Origin: Onthophagus taurus | Taxonomy: Eukaryota > Arthropoda > Insecta > Coleoptera > Scarabaeidae | Assembly (NCBI RefSeq): GCF_036711975.1 | Contig: NC_091967.1 | Location: forward strand, 26,970,001-27,034,000 | Reading direction: 5' to 3' | DNA: 64,000 nt | Shown here: one piece after another, positions 35,673 through 48,100 of the stretch | Position numbering within the stretch: the stretch's first letter is position 1 | How the letters are laid out: each line of letters opens with the position of its first letter | The notes under the pieces: model-generated | What the model was told of the DNA's origin: nothing | Databases searched by the model: none | What the model saw: the letters and a program-made list of their open reading frames with translations, nothing else | Program-made: the position numbers and the translations under genes

Positions 35673-36103
35673 GGTTTTAAAATAAATAATTAAATTTGTA
35701 AACAACCAGAACCCAAAACACACCTATCTTATTAAAATCCTAGACATAGCGATATTACGATTTTTACGTTGGTATTAATTGATGATTAAAAGAAATTAAC
35801 AAAATTAAAATTTACTAATTATTTAATAAACGTTAATTAAACATTAATAATAACACAAAAATTTGAAACTTTAATAAATATTAAATAAAATCTGAATTAT
35901 TTATCCCAAATTTAGTAACTTTCATTTATAAATGTTGCCATTCTTATATTTGACACACAACACAACTTTCACTCACGGTCAAATGTCAAAATGTAATGTC
36001 GCTTTCACGTATAGCGCATTTAAAATTTGTTTAGCAACAATTATTTAATAATAGTTTTATAATAACGGCTTAAATATTTATATGTGAATGTTAATTAAAA
36101 ATC
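35673..36103. promoter_or_regulatory. Shared 430-bp region between divergent Ly6 and PH-domain genes
   Basis: The two start codons face away from each other, 431 bp apart, so both promoters must lie here unless there are upstream non-coding exons. No TATA box in a convincing position is visible; the stretch is AT-rich with one TGACA/TGTCA cluster at 35950-36000. Confidence 0.5.
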
Positions 36104-39100
36104 ATGGAAGGAACTTTATGGAAATGGACAAATTACTGGAACGGTAATTTTAATTCTTCATTTATTTGATTTTAATAATTCTATTCTTTTGATTATAATA
36201 TTTACTGACAGGTTGGCAAACCAGATGGTTTGTCTTGGAAAATGGTGTACTAACTTATTATAAATCTCAAGAGGAAGTTAATCAAGGATGCAAAGGATCA
36301 ATTAAAGTACAAGCTTGTGAAATAAATGGTAAATTTTGTATTTAAAATTGTTAAGCTGGTAATAATATTTTTAATGTCTTTTAGTGAATTATATTGATAT
36401 TACAAGGATGGATTTAGTAATTCCTGGCGAACAACATATGTATTTAAGGGCCCCAACATCTCAAGAGCGACAAAAATGGCTTGTTGCATTAGGTACTGCT
36501 AAAGCTTGTGTTCAAACTAAAAATAGAAAAGATTCAGGTAAAAATATTGTGTGTGATTGGAAAAAATTACAGTTTACATCAATAACAAAATTTTGTTGAT
36601 ATAAATTTAACTTAACTTTAATAAAACATCTTTTTGGTGATTCATATCAAAGTTTGAAAGCAAATAATAGGAAATTCAATAACAAAGAAGGAGTGTTCTC
36701 ACCCTGATGTGAAAGTTTTATAATATACAAAATTCTAGTAAATATAATATGCATTTTAATAATTTTGAAAATAACTTTTGCTATTATAAGAGGATGAAAT
36801 TAAACATCAATCTGATGGTGAGTTTTGACCTTCTTGAAAATTTTGAACATAGATTAAATAAATTTTATCAATTAAAAAACTACAACAATCTTATCTGCAT
36901 AAAATTACATATCTAAACATAGTGATGATTTATATATTTAACTCACTATCACACCACTCGAATTTTACTTTTATCTTTAATTTAAGTAATTATTTATTCA
37001 AATTAATAAAAGCAATATGTTGTGCAAGTTAATACTTATGTAATTTAGCTTTATTATGCAGTTTCCATCCACTATATGCATTAGTATGCATCCATGTCAG
37101 AGGAACACTCAGGTGGAACCCGAACTATTTGCAGACAGTTGCCCGTTTTTATAATACTCCCTCTGTTCCAAATTATGGTATACATTTCTTTTTACAATTT
37201 ATCTCAAATTATGGTATACAAAACTTTAGAAACTGTTTTATTGTGATTGTAAAATTAGTAATTCAATTTGTATCTTAATTTGAACATACATTAATGAAAA
37301 TTTTACACATTTAAACACAATTCAGTTGGTTCAATGTAAACGCCCTTTATGACGAAGCTTTTGCTTTTGTTTATGCGTCTGAGAGCAAAAGCGCAAGAGA
37401 GAATTTGCTACAACTTTCGGTGGAAAAGTTTTTCTGTAGCATGCTCAGATTCAAATTTATTCAATTTTATAGTTGTCGCCTGTTGAGGCCATCATGGTTG
37501 ACTCCATGCACTTTTGTAGTGTCGAGAATACGTTATCTAACTTTTCTTTGGTTAATGCGTCGAAGACTTTTAGCACAATCTATTCATTCATAGTTTTTGG
37601 CGATTTTCATATTTTGACAATTCCTGGTTTGAACCTAAGAAATGGTGATATCTATGGTGGCATTGACTATGGATTATGTTATCTTGATTCATTATCATTA
37701 ATTTTTATGGGAAACGTTTTTCTCAATCACCTTTAGTTTTCTATTTATAACAGAATTTAACGCAGATGATTGTCAATTTTGATATTTTGACAATTCCTGG
37801 TTTGAACCTAAGAAATGGTGATATCTATGGTGGCATTGACTATGGATTATGTTATCTTGATTCATTATCATTAATTTTTATGGGAAACGTTTTTCTCTAT
37901 CACCTTTAGTATTCTACTTATAACAGAATTTAACGCAGATGATTGTCAATTTTGATATTTTGAGAATTCCTGGCTTGAACCTAAGAAATGGTGATATCTA
38001 TGGTGGCATTGACTATGGATTATGTTATCTTGATTCATTATCATTAATTTGTACGGGAAACGTTTTTCTCTATCACCTTTAGTTTTCTACTTATAACAGA
38101 ATTTAACGCAGATGATTGTCAATTTTGATATTTAGAGAATTCTGGCTTCAACCTAAGAAATGGTGATATCTATGGTGGCATTGACTATGGATTATGTTAT
38201 CTTGATTGATTATCATTAATTTTTATGGGAAACGTTTTTCTCTATCACCTTTAGTATTCTACTTATAACAGAATTTAACGCAGATGATTGTCAATTTTGA
38301 TATTTTGAGAATTCCTGGCTTGAACCTAAGAAATGGTGATATCTATGGTGGCATTGACTATGGATTATGTTATCTTGATTCATTATCATTAATTTGTATG
38401 GGAAACGTTTTTCGCTATCACCTTTAGTTTTCTACTTATAACAGAATTTAACGCAGATGATTGTCAATTTTGATACTTTGAGAATTCCTGGCTTGAACCT
38501 AAGAAATGGTGATATCTATGGTGGCATTGACTATGGAGTATGTTATCTCGATTCATTATCATCAATTTTTAAGGAAAACGTTTTTCTCTATCACCTTTAG
38601 TTTTCTACTTATCACAGAATTTAACGCAGATGATTATCAATTTTGATATTTAGAGAATTGCTGGCTTCAACCTAAGAAATGGTGATATATATGGTGGCAT
38701 TGACTATGGATTATGTTATCTTGATTGATTATCATTAATTTTTATGGGAAACGTTTTTCTCTATCACCTTTAGTATTCTACTTATAACAGAATTTAACGC
38801 AGATGATTGTCAATTTTGATATTTTGAGAATTCCTGGCTTGAACCTAAGAAATGGTGATATCTATGGTGGCATTGACTATGGATTATGTTATCTCGATTC
38901 ATTATCATCAATTTTTAAGGAAAACGTTTTTCTCTATCACTTTTAGTTTTTTAATCATAACAGAATTTAATGTAGATGATTGTCAATTTTGATATTTTGG
39001 GATTTCCTGGTTTGTACATAAGAAATGGTGTTAGCTATGGTGGCATTGGTTATGAATTATGTTATGTTGATCTATTATCATCAATTTGGAACCAATCAAC

Positions 39101-42100
39101 ATGGATCTAATGGCTGGTACAACGTTATCGATAATCATCTTTTTGCATTCTGCTGCGTTAATAGGCTCGATGTTTTTGGTCATCATTGTTCCTCTTATTC
39201 TCTTCAATAATCCACAATTTTTTCGAATTTTGCTATTTTCGCCGATTAAGTTTTAAAAATTTGTATAAAATCCATATCTTGGAATATGAGTATGAAAATT
39301 TCCCAAAGTGTTAATAAAAGTATCCTCTTTCCAATGAGCCAACCCGTTTTAAAAAATAACATTTAATTTTTGAGGAAACAATATTTGAAGTTTTGATAAA
39401 ATTTTCGATGTTGCAATTTTCATCGATAATTTTCTAAATTCGCTATAAAATTAATTTCTTGAAGGATCCTTGTGGAAATATCGCCAATTATTAATTAAAG
39501 TATCCTCTTTTTAGAGTTGCTTCGTTAGTTAAATCAGCATCAAAAAAGTTCATTTTGTATCTTGGCTCCAAATAAGTTGACATATCTTATCAGCTTTCTT
39601 ATTAATTTCATTTTTATTCAAATATCGTAATAATGCGGCAATGTAGGGTATCACTTCAGAAATGTATCAGAAGTTATGACCATAATGGCCGGATAACCGG
39701 ATATCCGGCCGAAGGGGATGCCGAATATCCGGTATCCGCCTTTTCGCAAAATCACTATCTGTTCTATCTCTAAAGACAACGAAGTTATCGGCTTGTAAAG
39801 TAGATAGAAAAACAAGGGTAATAGTTTGTTGCTGAGAGGTTTGTTCCTGTCGTCGCACTGGTGATTGCAATTTAACAAAAGTCAAGTGTTATTCGTTGCT
39901 CATTTGTTTTGTGAAATAAAAACAATTGAATGCTGTCTTATTATGGCAAATAAAATATTAAACAACTTTTGTATAAAATGTTTTTTTTAAGTAGATACTT
40001 GCCAAGATATACATACAGGATGATTCAAAAAAGCGCTGACAGACTTCTAGGGCAGGTAATACATCAAAAATTAAGATGAAAAGTCTTAATGTACATGGGG
40101 TCGCAAATGCCTCCTTAACGAGATATAGCGGGTCAAAGTTTCTTTAAAATTAAACATTATCTACAATAAAAAGCCCTTTTTCAAAAATATTTTCAACTCC
40201 ACTGCTAATTTTGTCAAATGGGCAGTATTTTCGTGTAAAGTGATCATTTATCTATCAATTGGTCTCTTACAAAACTTTGATTAAAGCAACAGTTTTTGAT
40301 TGAATTAACAAATTTTCTACAAACGTGTTTTTCTTAAAAACTATTGCTTTGATCAAAGTTTTGTACGAGACCAATTAATAGATAATTGATCACTTTACAC
40401 GTGTAGAGAGCAATAGCGAAGATAATATTTTTAAAAAAGTGCTTTTTATTGCAGATAATGTTTAATTTTAAAGAAACTTTGATCCGCTATATCTCGCCAA
40501 CGAGGCATTTGCGACCCCATGTATATTAAGACTATTCATCTTAATTTTTGAGTGGTTTTTTGAATCATTCTGTATATGTACTCTATTCCATACATAATGG
40601 ACACCTGTATAATCAGAAAATAGATCTTTTTGTAACAAAATGTATTTAAAAAACACGCCGCAATTCGATAATATACCTCTTCATCTGGTAGCAATAATAC
40701 ATTTAACTCAAAAAGGTTTCCTGTAAAGTCAGAACACAAGGAAATCTATCGATAACATTAGAAAGACACAAAGGTTTACGACAGGGAGATGGGCGGTCAT
40801 GGATGCTTTTTAAAACCGCCCTGGAAAAGGTAGTACAAGATGTAGTACTCTGAACATCTGGAACAATATTCAACAATTCAACGCAGATCTTGATATTTAC
40901 CAACAACATAGATATTATGGGGAGAACAGAAAACGAGGTAAAGGAGGCCTATACAAGTTTGAAAACGTAGGCGTAGGAGATAATGGGAAGATTATATAAT
41001 ATAGGACTTAAAGATAAATTTTACAAAGACCACGCATACCACAACATTTGGACGCTGGAAATTGAACGACAAGATAGAGACGGTTAGCAGTTTTGTATAC
41101 TTGGGATAAATAATAAAAATTCGATCACCGAAGAAAATCCAAGCCAACAAATGCTTTCATGGGCTTATATTAGTCCTATACAAGACCAGCAATACGACCA
41201 GCACTAAGCAGAATCGAGAGGAAAGTGCTTAGAATAATATACGACGCTGTTTATAATAACGGTGTCTGACGTCGATTTTACTATGTCGAGTTGTATCTTC
41301 TATATTGCGAACCAGAGATATTTAAATTTATCAAATTGCAAAGGGATCTCCTTAATAAATTTATCTTAATCCTGAATTTGAATTGTCAAAATTATGAGCA
41401 AAACATGGCGAAAATAAAAGCGTTTGTTATGCAAACAGTTTTAGAACCTGTGTATCTATAAAATCATGTGACTCCGATATTGCGTGGCGATACAACTTTG
41501 GACTATGAGGCACTTTTTATTTTGAGTATAAATACGGTCTTGGTCCTTAAGGGGTTAAACAACCAAAATGCCTCTTACACATTGCTCTCATTATCTACCT
41601 ACACATTGTCGCAAATTGTTCATGACAAGTTAAAAATATGTTTTTACTGGTTACAGCCACTTACTCTTCTATTCTTCCTGATACATACACAACACAAATT
41701 CGTCTTTGTAAATAAGTGAGGCCAAAAATTGGAGAGATCATTTTGAATGTATGGAAGCTTTAAGAACAGATCCCTGGGGAAATCTATACATTGGTATGAA
41801 AACTGGAGGTGAATTTTAAGTAAGAAGAAGAAGAAATGTTCTAATCTCTGTGTCGTGTCTCCTGAGCTTCTTCACTTATTTGTCTAATTGGTACCTATTG
41901 TTACTTTTTCAACGACTTCTTTACTATGGAGTGAAGTTTGTGGAGGGTTTTTGATGTCTGGAATAGAATTTTTCTAAATCTTTCCAATTTATACTTACGA
42001 TATGACAGCAAAGCTGTCAAAAAAAAATATCGCATCCGAGTTACATATAAAATCAAGTCTTGTGGCAACAACTTTAACTTTGTTTCGTGCCTTCTGATTT

Positions 42101-45100
42101 TCTTTACTAAATTGTTGTTGACTTCTTTGCTATAGAGTCAAATTTAGCAATTTATGACGAATTTCTGATGTGTGACTTGCGATATGACGGCAAATTTGTA
42201 AACAAAGGCGTTAAAACCGGAGGTTGGGAAGGGCATACCACCAGTGTTGTACAAAAAACTTCTTTCTCATTGGATATAGCAACTGCAGAAACTTCCTTGT
42301 TCAATAAGTTACTATAAATAATGAGTTTGATTTGGATTTTTATGCAGACAAGACTGGAGTTGGAGTAGAGATTAAATTGAAGTTGATAGTTTCGTACCAA
42401 ACAAAATTTATAATTGAATTATAATTAGGAGTTGCAACTCTTAAAGCATCTTCTAAATGTAATGGAAGGGATACAGAAGAAATCCCTTCCTATCGTTTGT
42501 GGAACTCACGATCTCGCTCTTCGTGAGAAGGAATCTGTCATGAAATTTGATGGACAATTCTTAGGATTTTACTTCTGCTTCTTCTTTTTCTTGCCCCCAT
42601 TTTACCTCATCCATTTCTTGTAGGTGTTGATAGTTCGGTGTCACTTTTTCCCCAAATATCTATGCAGATATACTAAATATTTTACAAGGTCGCTGATATG
42701 TATGGAAACGGTCAATTATTTCCTAAAGTAAGATAGCTAGCAAAAAATATTAAGATACAACAGTTTTAGTGTTTTTAAAAATCTATTACAATAAAGACAA
42801 ATTAAGTATACAAGGTCAGTCAAAAAGTTATGGCGAAACAAAGTTACGTTTTCTTTAATGGAACACCCTATATTATTAGATATTTCGGTTCAACTTGAAA
42901 CTCTAAATTCTAAACAAAATTCATGTAGCACATAAAAACCTAAACTTAACCGTTTCCGAAATGTTGAACATTAAATCATTCTTATAGATTACACAAAATT
43001 ATTTTTATAGCTGATCAAGTTATCTTTGAAAGTTTTTCATTTCTATAGCAACGCAATAACATAACACATGTCAAAAATACAAAAGTTTGAATAATTTGTG
43101 CCCATTGATAAATTACGGAATAAATTAGATAAATTCGTAATTTTCTAAAGCTCTCGATGCCTGGAAAACAGTTAAGTTTAGATTTATGGTGTGCTACATG
43201 AATTTTATTTAGACTTTCGAGATGAACCGAAATAGGGAATCATATACAGGATGTTCCATTAAAAAAAATGTAACCTTGTTCCTTTTTGACTGACCCTGTA
43301 TAGTTAATTTGCCTTTATTATAATATATTTTAAAAAACTCTAAAACTTTTGTATCTTAACATTTTTCGCTAGTAATCAGTGAACTGTATAATATTTTAAT
43401 ATACTGTGAGCGTAAAAAAAAAGTAAACAGCTGTTGTTTTTCTATTAAAAGGTTAATAAAAATGCAGTTAATAACGAAAATCAAAAAGTTTTATTGCAGT
43501 CTTCACAACTCATATATACTATATTTAAATCAATAAAAACATAAAAAAAAAACATTATTACCCGTAATAATTCAGTTAATTGTAAAGGTGTACCGAATTT
43601 ACGCGTCAAAAGAAAGTAAACAGAATACGTAAATAATAGATATTAAGTACAAAAATAAATATAACATCAACTTTTAATACTTGCTTTGAGCTCCTTTGGC
43701 CTTCAGCACCTCCCCCTTAATCTCCTTGGCATGGAGTCCACCAAGCTTTTTGTAACATCTGAAGGAATTTTCATCCATTCTTCAGCTTTTTTAAGGTCGT
43801 CTTTATTTGAAATGGTCCTTTCTCTGATCTTCTTCTTCTTTCATAGGTAAAACTCCCTAACAAGTGAAAGTGCAATTTTTATTGTTTCCAAATACAACAA
43901 AATATCGACAGAATATTAAACATATTGTTTCAAAATATATTAAAGGAACTTAAATCTATTGGAAATTTTTTTATAGAACCTGATCGACTTGTAGTGGTAT
44001 TAATTTGCTTCGATTTTGAGAGGTTCATCTCGATTTGATGGAACTTTACCAAATCCTTGTTCACTACAGTTGGATATACAAATCCACTCCCCTTTTTTCT
44101 TAAAAAATTTAATTGATAATCGCTATCAATAATTTTTTCTACCTCACCCACATAAAACCTGACTGTTTTCTTTGTATAATACTTTGCTAGTACAAAGTCT
44201 CCAACTAATATGTTTGGTAACGTGGTTTCAGGGTCTAATAGAGGTAAAATCTGCTGCATAAATTCGTCATCTGATGCTTCTTTGCTAAATTCACTAATAT
44301 TGTCTGACTCATTATCGTCATAAATCACAAGATCATCCGCTACATCACCGCTGTAGAGAATATAGAAGATTCTTTCTTTTACTTGACTTCTGGGTATTTT
44401 TTACTTCATCAAACAATTTTTTCTTTCCTTTGGTTTTGTTTATTATTTTTTGTTCAAGACAGTTTTTCTCCGGCGTTTCTGTAAGGATTTTAGATTTTCC
44501 TGGTTGTCTCCCTTTCTTCGTCGAATTTTTCCTTTGTGCCTTAGGAAACGGTCGGATACTTTCAGGAGTGATTACTCCTTCTATCAAGCTAGGACGGCTG
44601 CTTGTTGCCGGCGTATTCGTTGAAGCCGAGCTAGAAACTCGTGCTGAAGTGCTGGCTGTCATCGTAATGTTTCTTTCCATTTCTTGATGGCGTGTATTTG
44701 CACGAACTTCTTGAACTGTTAAGGATGCGTTGTCAGTAACATATGCAGCCGCAAAATCATCTCTCGAAAAAATATTTCTGTTATATGGCACTATGCCACA
44801 TTTTCTAAATCCAGAGCAAATATTATCCAAATATTATACAAAATGTGTTTCACCACTTCTAAAAATAAAGATGCCGTCATCCAACCGGATCCTGATTTAT
44901 TGGATAATCCTAGGCTACCATTAGGCGCACTTTTCATAAATACCGGCTTGTTTTTAGCCCTTGGAAAGACATACACCGGTGGTACTGTACTTCCGTCGGC
45001 ATTAATGATAGCACAAAAGGTTACCAGTTCTCCTCTCTCGGCTGAAACTACTTGCCCCACTGCTTAGTTCCCGTCATAGCAATAACTGTTGGTGCCTGAA

Positions 45101-48100
45101 GGACTGTGGTGACCCCTCTTTCGTCAAGATTATAGACATTTTCTGGTGTTATTTTATATTTTTCTAATGCAACTTGCAGATTATCGAAAAATTTTTTCAC
45201 GTTGGTTTCGTTAAATCCTGTTGCCCTGGCTAGTCTGGTGTTTTCAGATTTTCTTAAACTGAGATTGCTGAACCTTTTCATGAAATAATAAAACAAATGT
45301 TGTGCACTTATGAACGTATTAATTTATATTTTCTCTACCGGTTTCGCAGTTTATAAAGTAACTGCATCATCAGGAGAATCCTTAAAATACAAAAGGTGTG
45401 TGTTGAAATGTAATAAATCGAAAAGGGAGGATAAAATGATTGGGAAAAAGTATATGTGAATACATAGTAGGAAGTTTATCTATCTAACTGAAATTTTTCC
45501 AATGTATTTATCATCTTCATACAAAAATCTAGGCATAAATTGAACGGGGGTGGTTACGTTTAGTAGTTTAGAACGATAGGTTGAAAGTACAAATAGGGTC
45601 AAAACGTGCTCTATTATGAGTTAAACATATTCCCCTAATTTCATTTTCCTAGTGTTTAATGTTTTTGAGAAAAAGAAATTAAATCAAAATTTTCCGCCAT
45701 TTTTGGAATGGGTGTAGCTCCTTAGGGGAGCCGAAGTCGCGCATGGTTCATATATCAAAGTAACCTTAAAATTCACTAAAGAATCACCCCTTGAAGTTTG
45801 TTGCAGTCATTCAGATACACCCTGTATATTATTGACATCTTGTTGATCAATGATATTATTTTTCAAAAATTCCTTTATAATTATTAAAGTCTCTTTTGTA
45901 GGTACATTCGTGTATAGATTAACTTGTCCAAAGAGAGGATTGTGTATTGTTCAGGTAGTTGTATGTTTTTCAAATGTGATATTAATTCGTTACGATTCTT
46001 GATAGAATGTGCTGGTTGAAAGTCTATGAAGTGTTTGAAGAAATACACCAAGAATTTCGAAATGTTATATGTGCTGGAGTCTATTGAACATATGATAGGT
46101 CTGATTGGGCAATGTGGTTTGTGTAATTTGGGTGAAGAATAAACTTTCGGAATTTTGGGGTTCATGGGGATTATTCCATAAAGATTTTTATTATAGAATT
46201 TAATGAGTGTAGATCTTGTTTCTTTAATTATTGTTTTTACTAATGTATAAAAATCTTTATTTGGTGTTTTTGTGGATTTTTGAAAATTATTCTCTGTCAG
46301 AAATAAGTTCGTTTTGTTAATGTAATCGATTTCATTAATGAAAACCATCTCAGCATTTTTGTCTGCCTTAATGCAAATTACCTTATTTTCTATCATCTTT
46401 CGTTTTATGTTTTTGATGGTCTCTATTTCCTCTTCTCTCAATCTTTCCCTCTCGTTATCCTTTCTCCTTCTCTTTTTTCTGGATTCTTCCCTAGTTAATA
46501 TTTGTTTCAAGTCTTTCGTAATGTCTCCTTCTTGTGGGTATCTTCTAATTGCGGCTTCTAATTCTATTGCGGCGCGTCTGAAATTGGGTTTTGTATGAAT
46601 AGCGTATCTTTCTCCTTTCTCCAGAAGATTTTTCTCTGTCTCGCTAAATTGTATATTTGAAATGTTGATATATTTTCCATGGAATGTATGGTAGTTAGTT
46701 TTATTTCCCTGTTTTGAGTGTTGTTTTTGGTTAAGTTTCTTCTTTCTTCGCAATTCATACTTTTCATGAAAGATTCCAAGCCCGCTCTCTTGTTCTTATC
46801 CCAGCTCGTTGGGTGTTTTCTGTTAAGTTTTTGAGCAAACTAAAACGCTAGTATCTGAGTTTGCGAATACGTCAGCCCGTAATTTATTTTTGAACTTTGC
46901 ATTAGATACTCGCACAATTGTTGTTCCTGGTTTGCGGTAAAAACTTGTTGGGTGCTATATTTCGACTGAAATGGCCAATGAAATAGGTCGTTTGAATCAC
47001 TTTCTACTGTGGCAAGATTAGTGGTTTCAGGCGGCAAGTTGTTATTTTTATTATTTTCCCCTCCTTCATCATCTTCAGTCGGTTGCGCAGCAAGTTGTTC
47101 TGTTTCCCCATCTCTGTTTTCTTCTGCTTTCCGCTTTTTGACTTTGTTCAACCTGTTGACTAAGATAGATTTCTTGATATTATATGTTGCTGCAGCATTT
47201 CTTATTGATAACCTTCCATCAATAACATCTTTAACTGCAGCAACAATGTCTTCCTCAGATATGGAAGCACGGTCTGGTTTTCTCTTGTACGTACGGACCA
47301 TTTTTTATGTCCTGAGTCCTGAAACATTTTTTTCCTTAATTATATCAACAAATTTTATTAGGCGGGGGCACATTCGAACAGTCTCAATGTGCCCCTTACC
47401 TTTTGTCCTCAAAGTCCTCAAAGTGCCCCCACTGACTGTATTGAACATAAGATCATTTGCAAAATAATAGGTTAGGTCTATACAATAAATAAAACCATGA
47501 ACATAAGTCTCAATATTGTGTGTATTGAAATATAGAAAATATCCACTTACCAATTTTCATGCAACTTTTTACAGCAACTAACATAAAACACTTAAAATTG
47601 AATAAAAATTTCCGTACGTCACAAAACAGCGCGAAACGTTTGGAGAATTTGAAGCAAGTTGTTGCCCTCTGGTACACTTTATTAAAAGTAAAAACAGCAA
47701 GTAATGGCGCCATAATTTAAAATGTCCCATTGTACCCCCCTTAGCCCTACTCCAAATTCCGGAATTAGTCAATTACAGACGTAGGTTAAATTGCAGAACT
47801 CATCTTTGTGGTTGATCCTGACAGAATAATAATATTGCACTGATTGTGATATTAATTTTTTCATAAATTATATTGTTGATGTAACTGTAATATATTCTTT
47901 TAATTAATGTTATGAAATATAATATAAGTTGAATCATTTTAGCAGATACTAATCCAGACACATTAAAATCTAAAAAATCTGAATTGAGATTATATTGTGA
48001 TTTATTGATGCAACAAGTACATGTAGTTAAAACTGCGGCTATCGATGAAAATGGTCCTCAAATTGCTGTAAGTAAACAATTTTTTAATACCATTAAATTG

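Larger units (their letters stand above)
43930..47301 (-). pseudogene. Third pogo/Jerky-type transposase, split by a Penelope-like element
   Basis: The N-terminus (47301-46840) has the helix-turn-helix with [20 protein letters not shown] and ends ...[16 protein letters not shown] 1.5-kb insertion (about 45300-46835) interrupts it. The frame then resumes [16 protein letters not shown] and [13 protein letters not shown] (45296-45100), and after a shift [20 protein letters not shown] and [16 protein letters not shown] (45060-44860). The catalytic LLLDNH and LQPLD segments are deleted; the text jumps to [19 protein letters not shown] (44830). The C-terminal part (44328-43930) has [20 protein letters not shown]. 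It is in the PLEKHA3 intron on the opposite strand. Right-end GGGGTACAATGGGAC-type repeats lie at 47725-47740. Confidence 0.85.

Noticed and set aside
37605..39095. Repeats with regular spacing as a possible CRISPR array
   Set aside because: The 173-bp units are contiguous with no unique spacers, and the genome is eukaryotic.
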